64,000 nucleotides of DNA from the NCBI GenBank assembly GCA_963752345.1, contig CAVVYA010000006.1:186001-250000 (forward strand), in the 5' to 3' direction. The DNA comes from CAVVYA01 sp963752345 (GTDB lineage: Bacteria > Pseudomonadota > Alphaproteobacteria > SMXQ01). Shown here in pieces: positions 8,795-20,381 of the stretch. The stretch's first letter is position 1, and each line of letters begins with the position of its first letter. The notes under the pieces were generated by a model. That model did no database searches and was not told the origin of the DNA. It was given only the letters and a program-made list of their open reading frames with translations. The translations under genes and the position numbers were made by a program.

Positions 8795-9778
8795 ATGAGT
8801 TCGTTCGACCCGCCGCCCGTTCCCACGCGGCTCAACCGCAGCCAGCTTGCCGTGCCCGGCATCCGACCCGAGCTGTTCGAGAAGGCGGCGCGCTCGGCGG
8901 CCGACATCATCTTTCTCGATCTCGAGGATTCGGTGTCGCCGGCCGACAAGGAAACCGCGCGCAAGAACGTGATCGACGGCCTGCGCAACGTCGACTTTCA
9001 CGGCAAGACCGTGTCGGTGCGCGTCAACGGCCTCGATACGCCTTACATGTATCGCGACGTGATCGACATCACGGAAGCCGCCGGCGACAAGTTCGAGCTC
9101 ATGCTGGTGCCGAAGATCGGCACCGCGTCGGATGTTCACGCGGTCGACCTGCTGCTGAGCCAGATCGAACTGGCCAAGGGTTACCAGCGCCGCATCGGCC
9201 TCGAGTTGATGATCGAGACGGCACAGGGATTGATGAACGTCGAGGCGATCGCGGGCGCCAGCCGGCGCGCCGAATCGCTGCACTTCGGGCCGGGCGATTT
9301 CGCCGCCTCGACGGGCGCGCGCAATCCGGTGATCGGCGGCAACAATCCAGACTATGCCGTCTTGTCGGGCGGCAAAGGCGGTGTGCGCGAGCGCCACGTC
9401 AGCGACATGTCGCACTATGCGCTGGCGCGCATCGTCGTCGCGGCGCGCGCCCATGGCTTGCGTCCGGTCGACGGCCCTTATGCCGACTACGCCGATCCGG
9501 AAGGCTTCATGGTGGCCGCGAAACGCGCCGCCGCACTCGGCTTCGAGGGCAAGTGGGTGATTCACCCGAGCCAGATCGCGGCGGCCAACGAGGCCTTTAC
9601 GCCGCCCGCCGCCGACGTCGAGAGTTCCCAGCGGGTCATCGAGGCCATGGCGGCGGCGCGCAAGGCCGGCCAGGGTGCGGCGACGCTCGAAGGCCGCATG
9701 ATCGACATCGCTTCGATCCGCCAGGCCGAAGTGGTGGTGCGCAAGGCCGACCTGATCGCGCAACGCCTCAAAGCTTGA
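8795..9778 (+). CDS. mcl1: L-malyl-CoA/beta-methylmalyl-CoA lyase-type CoA ester lyase
   Basis: The 327-residue protein belongs to the HpcH/HpaI-citrate lyase beta superfamily. It has NRSQLAVPG near the start, DIIFLDLEDSVSP with the metal- and CoA-site acidic residues, VRVNGLDTPYMYRD, MIETAQGL (metal-binding Glu), FGPGDFAAS and KWVIHPSQIA. These resemble Rhodobacter Mcl1, which cleaves malyl-CoA to glyoxylate and acetyl-CoA and beta-methylmalyl-CoA to glyoxylate and propionyl-CoA. The role could be the ethylmalonyl-CoA pathway or glyoxylate metabolism; the other pathway genes are not in the window. The closely related citramalyl-CoA lyases are the main alternative. Confidence 0.8.
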   Translation: MSSFDPPPVPTRLNRSQLAVPGIRPELFEKAARSAADIIFLDLEDSVSPADKETARKNVIDGLRNVDFHGKTVSVRVNGLDTPYMYRDVIDITEAAGDKFELMLVPKIGTASDVHAVDLLLSQIELAKGYQRRIGLELMIETAQGLMNVEAIAGASRRAESLHFGPGDFAASTGARNPVIGGNNPDYAVLSGGKGGVRERHVSDMSHYALARIVVAARAHGLRPVDGPYADYADPEGFMVAAKRAAALGFEGKWVIHPSQIAAANEAFTPPAADVESSQRVIEAMAAARKAGQGAATLEGRMIDIASIRQAEVVVRKADLIAQRLKA

Positions 9779-9811
9779 CAGACGCGCCGCAAGCCGTCAC
9801 GAAAGCCCCCC

Positions 9812-10771
9812 ATGCCCACCTTTCTCGAATTCGAAAAGCCCATCGCCGAGCTTGAAGGCAAGATCGAAGAGCTGCGCCATCTCCAGGATGACGGGCAGAT
9901 CAACATCGCCGAGGAAGTGGCGCGCCTGCAGGCCAAGGCCGAGCGGCTGCTGCGCCAGACCTACGGCAAGCTCGATCCCTGGCAGAAAGTTCAGGTCGCC
10001 CGCCATCCCGACCGTCCGCATTTCGGCGATTTTGTCGAGGGGCTGATCGAGGATTTCACGCCGCTCGCCGGCGACCGCAATTTCGCCGAGGACGCCGCCA
10101 TCATCGGCGGGCTCGGGCGCTTCCGCGGCCATTCGATCATGGTGATCGGCAACGAAAAGGGGCGCGACACGGATTCGCGCATCAAGCACAATTTCGGCAT
10201 GGCCAAGCCCGAGGGCTACCGCAAGGCGCGCCGCCTGATGGAAATGGCCGACCGCTTCCACCTGCCGGTGCTCACCCTGATCGACACGGCGGGCGCCTAT
10301 CCCGGCATCGGCGCCGAGGAGCGCGGCCAGTCCGAGGCCATCGCGCGTTCGATCGAGGCTTGCCTCGGCATCCGCGTGCCGCTGATTTCCGTCATCATCG
10401 GCGAGGGCGGATCGGGCGGCGCCATCGCGCTCGCCGCCGGCGACCATGTGATCATGCTCGAACATGCGATCTATTCGGTGATCTCGCCGGAAGGCTGCGC
10501 GTCCATCCTGTGGCGCAGCAGCGCGCCCGAACAATCGAAGGTCGCCGCCGAAGCGCTCAAGGTGACCGCGCAGGACCTGCACGCGCTGGACGTCGTCGAT
10601 GAAATCGTCCCCGAGCCCCTGGGCGGGGCGCACCGCAATCCGAAATCGGCGATTTCCACCACCGGCGATGCCGTCGAACGGGCTCTTCGAACGTTAAATG
10701 GGATAGAGGGCGGGATCCTGCGCCAGCGGCGCCGCGAGAAATTCCTCGAAATGGGGCGAAAAACGCTTTAG
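9812..10771 (+). CDS. accA: Acetyl-CoA carboxylase carboxyltransferase subunit alpha
   Basis: AccA forms the carboxyltransferase with AccD and moves CO2 from carboxybiotin to acetyl-CoA, giving malonyl-CoA for fatty acid synthesis. The 319-residue length is standard. The N-terminal TFLEFEKPIAELEGKIEEL coiled segment, the central KPEGYRKARRLM, IDTAGAYPGIGAEERGQ and GEGGSGGAIALA oxyanion/CoA regions, and SPEGCASILWR are all hallmarks. The frame is intact. It sits 34 bp after the CoA lyase gene and may share its transcript. Confidence 0.97.
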   Translation: MPTFLEFEKPIAELEGKIEELRHLQDDGQINIAEEVARLQAKAERLLRQTYGKLDPWQKVQVARHPDRPHFGDFVEGLIEDFTPLAGDRNFAEDAAIIGGLGRFRGHSIMVIGNEKGRDTDSRIKHNFGMAKPEGYRKARRLMEMADRFHLPVLTLIDTAGAYPGIGAEERGQSEAIARSIEACLGIRVPLISVIIGEGGSGGAIALAAGDHVIMLEHAIYSVISPEGCASILWRSSAPEQSKVAAEALKVTAQDLHALDVVDEIVPEPLGGAHRNPKSAISTTGDAVERALRTLNGIEGGILRQRRREKFLEMGRKTL

Positions 10772-10811
10772 CCCGGCCGTTCAAACCGGGCGCTGACTGA
10801 GGAGGGGTTCA

Positions 10812-11351
10812 ATGTCGACCGATCTATCACGCGCCCAACTGGACACACCGAATATCCGCAGAAACGTCCTGATCAGCGTGCTGGTCGTCTCCGTGCTCGG
10901 CTGGCTGCTGTTCGCGTTGCTGCTCGGGATGATCATCGGGCCGCGCGCGGCGCAGACCGCGGACCGGCTCGCTTATGCCGCGGCCTGGATGCTGCCCATC
11001 GCCATTCTGCTGCTGGTGATGACGTTGGCGACCGGCCTGGGACGCTTCTTCGGCGGCGGCGCCGACCCGACGCTCAACGCCGATTCACGCTACGTCGACA
11101 TCTGCCGGCGCTCGGTCACCAACACGCTCGAGCAATCGCTGATCTTCGCCCTGGCCGCGTTCGCCATGGCGGCGGTGACTCCAGCCGGGCAACTCGGCCT
11201 GCTCGGCTCCCTGGTGATCCTGTTCGTGATCGCCCGCCTGCTCTTCTGGTTCGGCTACCTGCGCCACCCGCTCTACCGCGAGGCCGGCATGGTGCTGACC
11301 TACGAGATCAACATCGTGATCATCATCTGGGACATCGTGCATCTGCTCTGA
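10812..11351 (+). CDS. MAPEG family integral membrane protein
   Basis: The 179-residue protein has four hydrophobic helices (about residues 20-45, 60-80, 105-130 and 135-175). It carries the MAPEG-like pattern: a polar loop with NADSRYVDICRRSVTNTLEQ before the third helix, and RHPLYREAGM late in the protein. MAPEG proteins are trimeric, often glutathione-linked, enzymes of the inner membrane, but many bacterial members are uncharacterised. A Shine-Dalgarno GGAGG at 10801-10805 supports the ATG at 10812. It follows accA by 40 bp and is convergent with secA. Confidence 0.78.
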   Translation: MSTDLSRAQLDTPNIRRNVLISVLVVSVLGWLLFALLLGMIIGPRAAQTADRLAYAAAWMLPIAILLLVMTLATGLGRFFGGGADPTLNADSRYVDICRRSVTNTLEQSLIFALAAFAMAAVTPAGQLGLLGSLVILFVIARLLFWFGYLRHPLYREAGMVLTYEINIVIIIWDIVHLL

Positions 11352-11462
11352 GGCCGGATTTGCGGCATGGCTGTTCAACAGTTCTCCTCCCCGGCTCGAT
11401 GGCGGAGGCAGTGGCGGGGGTGATCGCTTGGCAGGATCGAGAAAAACGCCCACCATGCCGAC

Positions 11463-11486
11463 CCTGCCCCGACAAAGCGGGGCAGG
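11463..11486. repeat. GC-rich hairpin downstream of MAPEG gene
   Basis: CCTGCCCCG (11463-11471) pairs perfectly with CGGGGCAGG (11478-11486) around a 6-nt loop. It lies in the convergent MAPEG/secA gap about 110 bp after the MAPEG stop. No T-run follows, so it may protect the mRNA 3' end rather than terminate. Confidence 0.4.
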
Positions 11487-11541
11487 ACGTTTCTGTCGTT
11501 TGCGTGGTCGCCGGACGCACAATGACAAGGGAACGCGCAAC

Positions 11542-11572
11542 AAAAAAGCCCGGGAGGATGCCCAGGCTTTTT
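11542..11572. terminator. Bidirectional terminator between MAPEG gene and secA
   Basis: AAAAAGCCCGGG (11543-11554) pairs with CCCAGGCTTTTT (11561-11572) with one wobble and a 6-nt loop, flanked by an A-run on one side and a T-run on the other. It can therefore end both the plus-strand MAPEG/accA transcript and the minus-strand secA transcript, whose stop is at 11595. Confidence 0.85.
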
Positions 11573-11594
11573 ATGCGTTCAAGGCGTGTTAGCG

Positions 11595-14337
<2,743 letters not shown>

Positions 14338-14682
14338 GCAGGGAAAAACCTTAATGACGCGGAGTGGGCTCACGGGTGGATCGCCGCCGGAGCGCGGCGA
14401 CCGCCTGAAACGCGAGGAGAAACCCCGAAAACGCCGGAATTCCGGCAAAAATGGCCCCTGACAGATAGAGAGCGAGGCCGGTCCTGTCAACGTTGGGTAT
14501 CGCCGCGCCGGGGGGCGGCCACCGCGCCAGGAAATGCGCGACCTTGAACGGTCCCGCTGGCGGTCCCATCTCCCTCGGCAAAAGGGCCTGATGCCGCCCA
14601 TAAACGGTTCGTGTTAAGATTGCGATATCTGTGGCCGCCTGCTTCGCCGGCCTTGTATTTCCCGCCAATAAAGGTCCACGTC
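14338..14682. other. Divergent intergenic region secA / parvulin
   Basis: A gap of about 345 bp must contain promoters for secA (minus) and the parvulin gene (plus). An AT-richer patch near 14605-14635, with a TTAAGATTGCGATAT-like stretch, is the most promoter-like part. I see no conserved RNA or small gene. Confidence 0.4.
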
Positions 14683-15570
14683 ATGAGATTCGGCTTTATT
14701 CCCGGTACCGCCGGCATGGCCTTCGCCGCTGCCATGATTCTGTCACCCGGCCTGGCTTTTGCGCAGGCCGCGGGCGCCCCCCCGCAGGCTCAAGCGCAGG
14801 CGGGCGACGATCCGGTGGTGGCGCGCGTCAATGGCCAGCCGGTGCTGCGCTCCGAAATCATGATGGCGGCCGAGTCCTTGCCAGCTCAGCTGCGGGCGGT
14901 GCCGATCGAGGCGCTTTATCCGGCCCTGCTCAACCAGGTGATCGACCGCAAACTGACGGTCGCCCAGGCGCAGAAGGAAAACTTCGACAAGGATCCGGAG
15001 GTCGCCAAGCGCGTCGCCGATATCAACGAGCGGGTCATCGAGCAACTCTACCTCGCCACCCAGGTCGACAAGGAATTGTCCGACGATAAGCTCAAGGTGG
15101 AATATGACAAGCTGCCGACCGAGAAGCGGGTGCGCGCCAGCCATATCCTGGTCAAGACGCGGGACGAGGCCGTGCAGGTCATCCGCGACATCGGCGCTGG
15201 CCAGAAGTTCGAGGACATCGCCGCCAAGCGCTCGCTCGACCCGTCGGGCAAGCAGGGCGGCGACCTCGGCTTCTTCTCCAAGGAGCAGATGGTGAAGTCC
15301 TTCGCGGATGCCGCCTTCAGCATGAAGAAGGGCGAGGTATCCAGGGCGCCGGTGCAGACCGAATACGGCTTTCACGTGATCCGGGTCGACGACGTGCAGG
15401 AAGACGCCAAGCCGAGCTTCGAGGAGAAGCGGGACGAACTGCGCGACCAGCTCTCCGACTCCGTGCTGGCGGGGCGGATGGATCGCCTGCGCAACGAGGC
15501 GAAAATCGAGCGTTTCAGCTTCGACGGCTCGCCGGCGCCCGCGCCGCAAGGCCAGCAGCTCGGCCGCTGA
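14683..15570 (+). CDS. Secreted parvulin-type peptidyl-prolyl isomerase
   Basis: The ATG at 14683 begins MRFGFIPG followed by a signal peptide (AFAAAMILSPGLAFAQA). The mature part starts with a SurA/PrsA-like N-terminal helical chaperone segment (ARVNGQPVLRSEIMMAAESL). A parvulin domain follows, with VRASHILVKTRDEAVQVI, DPSGKQGGDLGFFSKEQMV and TEYGFHVIRVDD, the diagnostic rotamase motifs. The 295-residue periplasmic protein probably assists folding of exported proteins, which fits its position divergent from secA. A Gln/Pro-rich tail ends the protein. An upstream in-frame start at 14611 would prevent signal-peptide function and is rejected. Confidence 0.88.
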   Translation: MRFGFIPGTAGMAFAAAMILSPGLAFAQAAGAPPQAQAQAGDDPVVARVNGQPVLRSEIMMAAESLPAQLRAVPIEALYPALLNQVIDRKLTVAQAQKENFDKDPEVAKRVADINERVIEQLYLATQVDKELSDDKLKVEYDKLPTEKRVRASHILVKTRDEAVQVIRDIGAGQKFEDIAAKRSLDPSGKQGGDLGFFSKEQMVKSFADAAFSMKKGEVSRAPVQTEYGFHVIRVDDVQEDAKPSFEEKRDELRDQLSDSVLAGRMDRLRNEAKIERFSFDGSPAPAPQGQQLGR

Positions 15571-15722
15571 TCCGCCCGTTGATCCGATGAACGGCGGCGC
15601 GGGTCCCACGACCTTGCGCCGCCGCGTCTCCTCCCTTAAACCTTTCGTCCGTAAATTCCTCCTGGCCCGGCGGGCGTGTCATGTCCGCCGGCTTTCCATC
15701 GAGCATGGTCATCCGAGCCGCC

Positions 15723-16980
15723 TATGGCACACGCATCCTCTCCACTCGCGCCCGAGAAATTTCCCGATCTGCCGCGCCATCTCGGGCGTCCGCCTCGGCG
15801 TCGCCGAATCGGGCGTGCGCTATCAGGGCCGGACGGATCTGCTGGTCGTCGAATTGGCGCCCGGAACGACGATCGCCGGCGTGTTCACCAAATCGACCGC
15901 GATTTCCGCGCCGGCCAAGTGGTGCCGCGCCAACGTCGGCAAGGGCAAGGCGCGCGCCTTCATCGACAATTCCGGCAATGCCAATGCCTTCACCGGCAAG
16001 GCGGGTGACGCCTCGGTCAAGCGCACCGTGGCGGCCGCGGCCAAGCTGCTCGGCTGCAAGCCGTCCGAGGTGTTCGTCGCCTCGACCGGCATCATCGGCG
16101 TGCCGCTGCCCGACGAGAAGATCACCGCGGCGCTGCCCGGCGTGTTGAAAAACAAGCATGAGCGCGACGTGGGAAGACGGCGGCGCGCGCCATCATGACG
16201 ACCGACACCTTCCCCAAGGGTGCCGTGCGCACGGCCGAGATCGCCGGCGTGGCGGTCAAGATCGTCGGCATCGCCAAGGGTTCCGGCATGATCGCGCCCA
16301 ACATGGGCACCATGCATGTGTTCATCGTCACCGATGCCGCGATCCCCGGAAAGGTGTTGCAGCCGCTCGTCAAATCAGGCGCCGACAGAAGCTTCAACTG
16401 CATCACGGTGGATTCCGACACCTCGACCAGCGACACGGTGCTGGTCGCCGCCACCGGCCAGGCCCGGCACAAGGCGGTCAAGGCGGCCAGCCGATACTCA
16501 CCTCAGGGACTTCCGCGCCAAGCTCGACGAGGTCATGCTCGATCTTGCCCATCAGGTGGTGAAGGACGGCGAGGGCGCCACCAAGTTCGTCGAGATCCGC
16601 GTCACGGGCGCCGCCAACTACCGGCAGCGCCAAGCGCATGGGCCTCGCGGTCGCCAATTCGCCGCTGGTCAAGACGGCGATCGCCGGCGAGGACGCCAAC
16701 TGGGGCCGCATCGTCGCCGCGATCGGCAAGAGCGAGGAGCCGTGCGACATGGACCGCATCGTCATCGCCATCGGCGGCGTGCCGATCACCGCCAAGGGCA
16801 TGATGCGGCCGGACTACGACGAGGCGCCGGTGGCCAAGCACATGAAGGGCCAGAACATCCTGATCGAGATCGACGCCGGCCTGCGCAAGAACGGCAAGCC
16901 GCGCGCCGGGCCGCGCCACGGTATGGACCTGCGATCTCACCCACGCCTATATCGACATCAACATCGGCTATCGGAGCTGA
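15723..16980 (+). pseudogene. argJ: argJ (ornithine/glutamate acetyltransferase), six frameshifts
   Basis: ArgJ transfers acetyl from N-acetylornithine to glutamate in the cyclic arginine pathway. All conserved blocks are present in order but in changing frames. MAHASSPLAPEKFPDLP opens in one frame; AISGVRLGVAESGVRY follows (shift near 15773); then ATWEDGG and AIMTTDTFPKGA, with the autoprocessing Thr (shifts near 16158 and 16183). DFRAKLDEVMLDLAHQVV comes next (near 16495), then AKRMGLAVANSPLVKTAIAG (near 16620), then VWTCDLTHAYIDINIGYRS to the stop (near 16910). Nothing conserved is missing, so I suspect sequence errors rather than true decay, although as written no functional product can be made. 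Confidence 0.88.
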
Positions 16981-16986
16981 GCGGCT

Positions 16987-17545
16987 GTGGCCGAACTCAC
17001 CACCGAGCGGCTGATCCTGCGTCCGCTGGTGCGCGGCGATCTGCCGCATGTGATGAAGCTGGCGGGCGATGCCGCCGTGGCGGAGATGACCGGCTCGATC
17101 CCCCATCCGCTGAGCGCCGCGAAGGCCGAGGCGTGGCTTCAATCGTGCGCGCGCGACGAGGAGCGGGTGTTTGCGATCGTGCGCGCGGCGGACAAGGCGT
17201 TTCTCGGCAGCATTGCGCTGACCCTCGACGAATCCGGGCAAACGGCCAGCCTCGGCTATTGGCTGGGCCGCGACCATTGGGGGCAGGGTTTCGCGACCGA
17301 GGCGGTGCGCCGCATGCTGCGCCTCGCCTTCGGCGAGATGAAGCTGCGCGAGATCCAGAGCCGGTGTCTTTCCCGGCAATGCGGCTTCCATGCGGGTGCT
17401 GGTTAAAACGGGCTTTCGCGAAGTCGGGCCGGCGCAGCATCCGGCGCCCGCGCGCGGCAGCGGCAAGCGCGAGGTCGTGGTGTTCGTGGCGACCCGCGCA
17501 AGTTTCGCGCAGGCCGCGCTCAGCCAGGCGGTCGGACGGCAATGA
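16987..17545 (+). CDS. GNAT N-acetyltransferase (RimJ/RimL type), frameshifted
   Basis: The protein begins at GTG 16987 with LTTERLILRPLVRGDLP and continues through IALTLDESGQTASLGYWLG, WGQGFATEAVRRMLRLAF and LREIQS, the acetyl-CoA-binding pattern of RimJ/RimL-like acetyltransferases. Near 17360 the frame changes and the family-typical continuation VFPGNAASMRVLVKTGFREV runs to a TGA at 17545; corrected length is about 185 residues. The acceptor is unknown (ribosomal protein N-terminus or small molecule). It follows argJ by 6 bp and its stop overlaps the likely mutT start. Confidence 0.82.
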
Positions 17546-17965
17546 CCGGAGAGCCGAGCCAGCGAGAAGCCGGTCGTGCTGGTCGCCGCCGTCGCGCTGA
17601 TCGACCGCGACGGCCGCGTGCTCATCGCCCAGCGCCCGCCCGGCAAGCCCATGGCGGGGCTGTGGGAGTTTCCCGGCGGCAAGGTCCATGCGGGCGAAAC
17701 GCCGGAACAGGCGCTGATCCGCGAGCTCTCCGAGGAGCTCGGCATCGAGACCGAGGAGGCCTGCCTCGGCCCTTTCACCTTCGCCTCGCACGGCTACGAC
17801 AGCTTCCACCTGCTGATGCCGCTCTATCTCTGCCGCGTCTGGCAGGGCACGCCGATCCCGCGCGAGGGCCAGGTGCTCAAATGGGTGCCGCCCGATCGGC
17901 TCGGCGACTATCCCATGCCGCCGGCCGACGTGCCGCTGGTGGCGATGCTGCGGGATTTTCTTTAG
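17542..17965 (+). CDS. mutT: Nudix hydrolase, MutT type (8-oxo-dGTP diphosphatase)
   Basis: The Nudix box is clear: GGKVHAGETPEQALIRELSEELGI (shown in part; G-x5-E-x7-REUxEE-x-G-U), preceded by the MutT-like VLIAQRPPGKPMAGLWEFPGG. The role is likely removal of oxidised nucleotides. An ATG at 17542 overlaps the GNAT stop but is out of frame with the conserved part; a one-base shift near 17565 would give MTGEPS...EKPVVLVAAVALID. Otherwise translation must begin at GTG 17576, giving 129 residues. The argJ-GNAT-mutT order is seen in other alphaproteobacteria. Confidence 0.88.
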
Positions 17966-18049
17966 CGCGCGGTCTCGTCGCAGGGCAATCGGATCACGCG
18001 CCAAAGTCTGATCAAGTCACGTTCTCCACGCCGTTGTCATTCGGCGAAA

Positions 18050-18425
18050 CTAGCCCGCGCGCACGCCGCGGAACACGTTGAAGGCGAACAGCAGCATGCC
18101 GGCGATGTTGATCAGGGCGCCGATCGACGCAAGCGGCTCGCCCCCGCTCGGGTGCGCCGGAATAGATGATCACGATGCCGGCCACCATGACGATCAGCCC
18201 GATATTGGCGATCCACCAATGCCAGGCGGCCAGCGTCCGGGACGCCGTCGGGAACAGCCGGTAGAACACGCCATAGAGGAACATGGAGACCCAGCCCAAC
18301 AGGAGCCAATGGGCATGGGCCGGCGTCAGGCTATGGTCATGCGACGCGGCCATGTAGATGCCGCCGGCCATGCCGACCAGGGCATAGATCACGGCGGCGC
18401 GGAAAAAACGGGTGTCGATGGTCAC
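18050..18425 (-). CDS. Small haem-copper-oxidase-like membrane protein, frameshifted
   Basis: The protein has four predicted helices: RAAVIYALVGMAGGIYMAA, HWLLLGWVSMFLYGVFYRLF, WIANIGLIVMVAGIVIIY and, after a frameshift near 18145 in a run of Cs, LINIAGMLLFAFNVFRGV ending at 18050. Histidines in DHSLTPAHAHWLLLGW resemble part of cbb3/NorB subunit I-type proteins, where AHxHxxLLGW-like motifs occur. At about 125 residues it is far too short to be an oxidase itself. Relatives are annotated loosely as cytochrome-c-oxidase-like or hypothetical. The C-terminal part as read (GRAACVDRRPDQ onward) is out of frame. Confidence 0.65.
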
Positions 18426-18507
18426 GGATGTTCCCCCTCAGAATTTTAGGATTGGATGGAGGGGAAATCTATCGGGTCGAGGTGGCGTCTGAAAAGTTCA
18501 GGGCAAG

Positions 18508-19455
18508 TTAGGGTGTCGCCTTGTCGCCCGCCGGCCGCTCGTCCGTGCCAAGCGCGTCGGCCAGCCGTTGTGCGGCGCTGCCCGGCTTAAGCGGCTTCTG
18601 CTGGCTCGGATGAGGCGCCCAGCCGCTCAGGTAGATCACCTGGAAGGTTGCGCTGATGCGGCCGTCGGGAGCGGCGAACTTGCGCTCGTAGAGCGCCGCC
18701 GCCTCGAGCAGGGTGGCGCGCCGGCTGAGCGATTTGCGCCGCTCGGCGATCGCGTTGGCCTCGCCCATGCCGCGCAGGTCGCGCATCAGCGCCAGCGCAT
18801 TGTCGTAGGTCACCGTGATGGTGTCGGAGTCGGCGACCGGCAGGGCGAAGCCGGCGCGGGTCAGCAGATTGCCCATGTCGCGCACCTCGGCGAAGGGCGA
18901 GATGCGCGGCGAAATGCCGCCTTCGACGGCGAGCTCGGCTTCCATCAGGCACTGGCGCAGCTCGAACAGCGTTTCGCCGCCGAGCATCGACGCGAGCAGC
19001 AGGCCGTCGGGCTTCAGCGCGCGACGCAGCTGCAGCAGCGCGCCCGGCAGGTCATTCACCCAATGCAGGCTGAGATTGCTGAGCGCCAGATCGAAGCTGT
19101 CCGGCGCGAAGGGCAGGGCTTCCTCGTCGGCGGTCACAGGGAGGGCGCGGTCGCCGGTTTGCGCCAGGCCGCGCGCCGTCATGGCTGGGGAGACGTCCGT
19201 CTGCACCAGCAGCTCGGTGCCGGCCTTGTCGCCCAGCAGGCCGGCCATGGCGCCGTGATGGCTGCCGAGATCGAGCACGCGGGGAAAGTCGCGCCGGATA
19301 TCGTCGAGCCGCTCGGCGAGACGCCGGCCGACCTCGCGCAGCAGGAAATCATGCTCGCCGAGACGGCTCGCCGCCCGCTCGCGGTGGGCGCGCACCGCCA
19401 TGCGGTCGAACGGCCGCAGAGTGCTATCGGCATCGGGTGGCGGTGCGGGCGGCAT
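18508..19455 (-). CDS. SAM-dependent methyltransferase (BioC/NDUFAF5-like)
   Basis: The ATG at 19455 gives 315 residues. A class I methyltransferase core starts with RVLDLGSHHGAMAGLL (motif I, with LG in place of the usual GCG), then ADEEALPFAPDSFDLALSNLSLHW (motifs II-III) and ALKPDGLLLASMLGG. The pattern, including LHWVNDLP and FGGETL-like sequences, resembles BioC and the mitochondrial complex I assembly factor NDUFAF5. The alphaproteobacterial members near comF are usually assigned to that group, but the substrate here is unknown. It is divergent from comF, with 120 bp between. A longer in-frame start at 19779 overlaps comF and is unlikely. Confidence 0.8.
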   Translation of the reverse strand: MPPAPPPDADSTLRPFDRMAVRAHRERAASRLGEHDFLLREVGRRLAERLDDIRRDFPRVLDLGSHHGAMAGLLGDKAGTELLVQTDVSPAMTARGLAQTGDRALPVTADEEALPFAPDSFDLALSNLSLHWVNDLPGALLQLRRALKPDGLLLASMLGGETLFELRQCLMEAELAVEGGISPRISPFAEVRDMGNLLTRAGFALPVADSDTITVTYDNALALMRDLRGMGEANAIAERRKSLSRRATLLEAAALYERKFAAPDGRISATFQVIYLSGWAPHPSQQKPLKPGSAAQRLADALGTDERPAGDKATP

Positions 19456-19576
19456 GGAGCAGGTTATGGCATGGGCGCCGCGCAGGCGGAAGGCCGCCAG
19501 GCTGTTCAGGCAGCCCATTCGGGCAATGCGCGCAGGCGCGCGTTGACAGGCGCCCCGCCGGCGGCTGAGATGGGTC

Positions 19577-20368
19577 ATGGAACTGATGCAAACCTTGGGC
19601 AGCCGGCTGCGGCCGGTGGCGCGCCTGGTGCTCGATGCCCTGCTGCCGCCGCAGTGCCTGTCGTGTGCCGAACTGGTCAGCGAATCCGGCGCGCTGTGCG
19701 CGGCCTGCTGGGCGAAGCTGCGTTTCATCGCCCAGCCCATGTGCCGGACCTGCGGCTGGCCGTTCGAGGTCGATCCCACCGCCGGTGACGGGGTTGGTCT
19801 CGCCGCGCCGCCCGCCGATCTGATCTGCGGCGCCTGCCTGCGTGAGCCGCCGTCGTTCGACCGCGCCCGCGCCGTGCTGATCTACGACGATGCCAGCCGT
19901 GGCCTGGTGCTCGGCTTCAAGCATGCCGACCGCACCCATGCGGCACCCGCCTACGCGCGCTGGATGGCGCGCGCCGGCGCGGACCTGCTGACCACCGCCG
20001 ACGTGATCGTGCCGGTCCCGCTGCATTGGTCGCGCCTGATGGCGCGGCGCTACAATCAGGCGGCGTTGCTCGGCAATGCGCTCGCCAGGCTGGGCGGTGC
20101 GCCCGCTGCGCCCGATCTCCTGATCCGCCGCCGGCGCACGCCATCCCAAGGACGCCTGAGCCGGTCCGAGCGCCTGCGCAATGTCGCCGGCGCCTTCGCC
20201 ATCCGGCGCGCGCGCCTGCCGCTGGTGCGCGGCCGGCGCATCGTGCTCGTCGACGACGTGCTCACCACGGGCGCCACGGTGAGCGCATGCGCCGCCGTGT
20301 TGCGCCGGGCCGGTGCCGCCAGCGTCGACGTGCTGGCGCTCGCCCGCGTCGTGCGGCCGGAACCGTGA
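19577..20368 (+). CDS. comF: ComF family protein (amidophosphoribosyltransferase-like)
   Basis: The 263-residue protein has an N-terminal double zinc ribbon (CLSCAEL, CAACWAKL, CRTCGWPF, CGACL) and a C-terminal type I phosphoribosyltransferase domain. That domain has VIVPVPLHWSRLMARRYNQA and the PRPP loop IVLVDDVLTTGAT. ComF is needed for DNA uptake in competent bacteria, but many homologues occur in species without known competence, so the cellular role here is open. It is probably the first gene of a run with bluB, grxC and the amidase gene; the gap to bluB is 13 bp. Confidence 0.88.
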   Translation: MELMQTLGSRLRPVARLVLDALLPPQCLSCAELVSESGALCAACWAKLRFIAQPMCRTCGWPFEVDPTAGDGVGLAAPPADLICGACLREPPSFDRARAVLIYDDASRGLVLGFKHADRTHAAPAYARWMARAGADLLTTADVIVPVPLHWSRLMARRYNQAALLGNALARLGGAPAAPDLLIRRRRTPSQGRLSRSERLRNVAGAFAIRRARLPLVRGRRIVLVDDVLTTGATVSACAAVLRRAGAASVDVLALARVVRPEP

Positions 20369-20381
20369 GCACCCTGCACCC

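Noticed and set aside
14338..14601. N-terminal extension of secA by 88 codons
   Set aside because: SecA similarity begins at MFAAIARK (14337); the extension is Arg/Pro rich with no conserved sequence and would displace the promoter.
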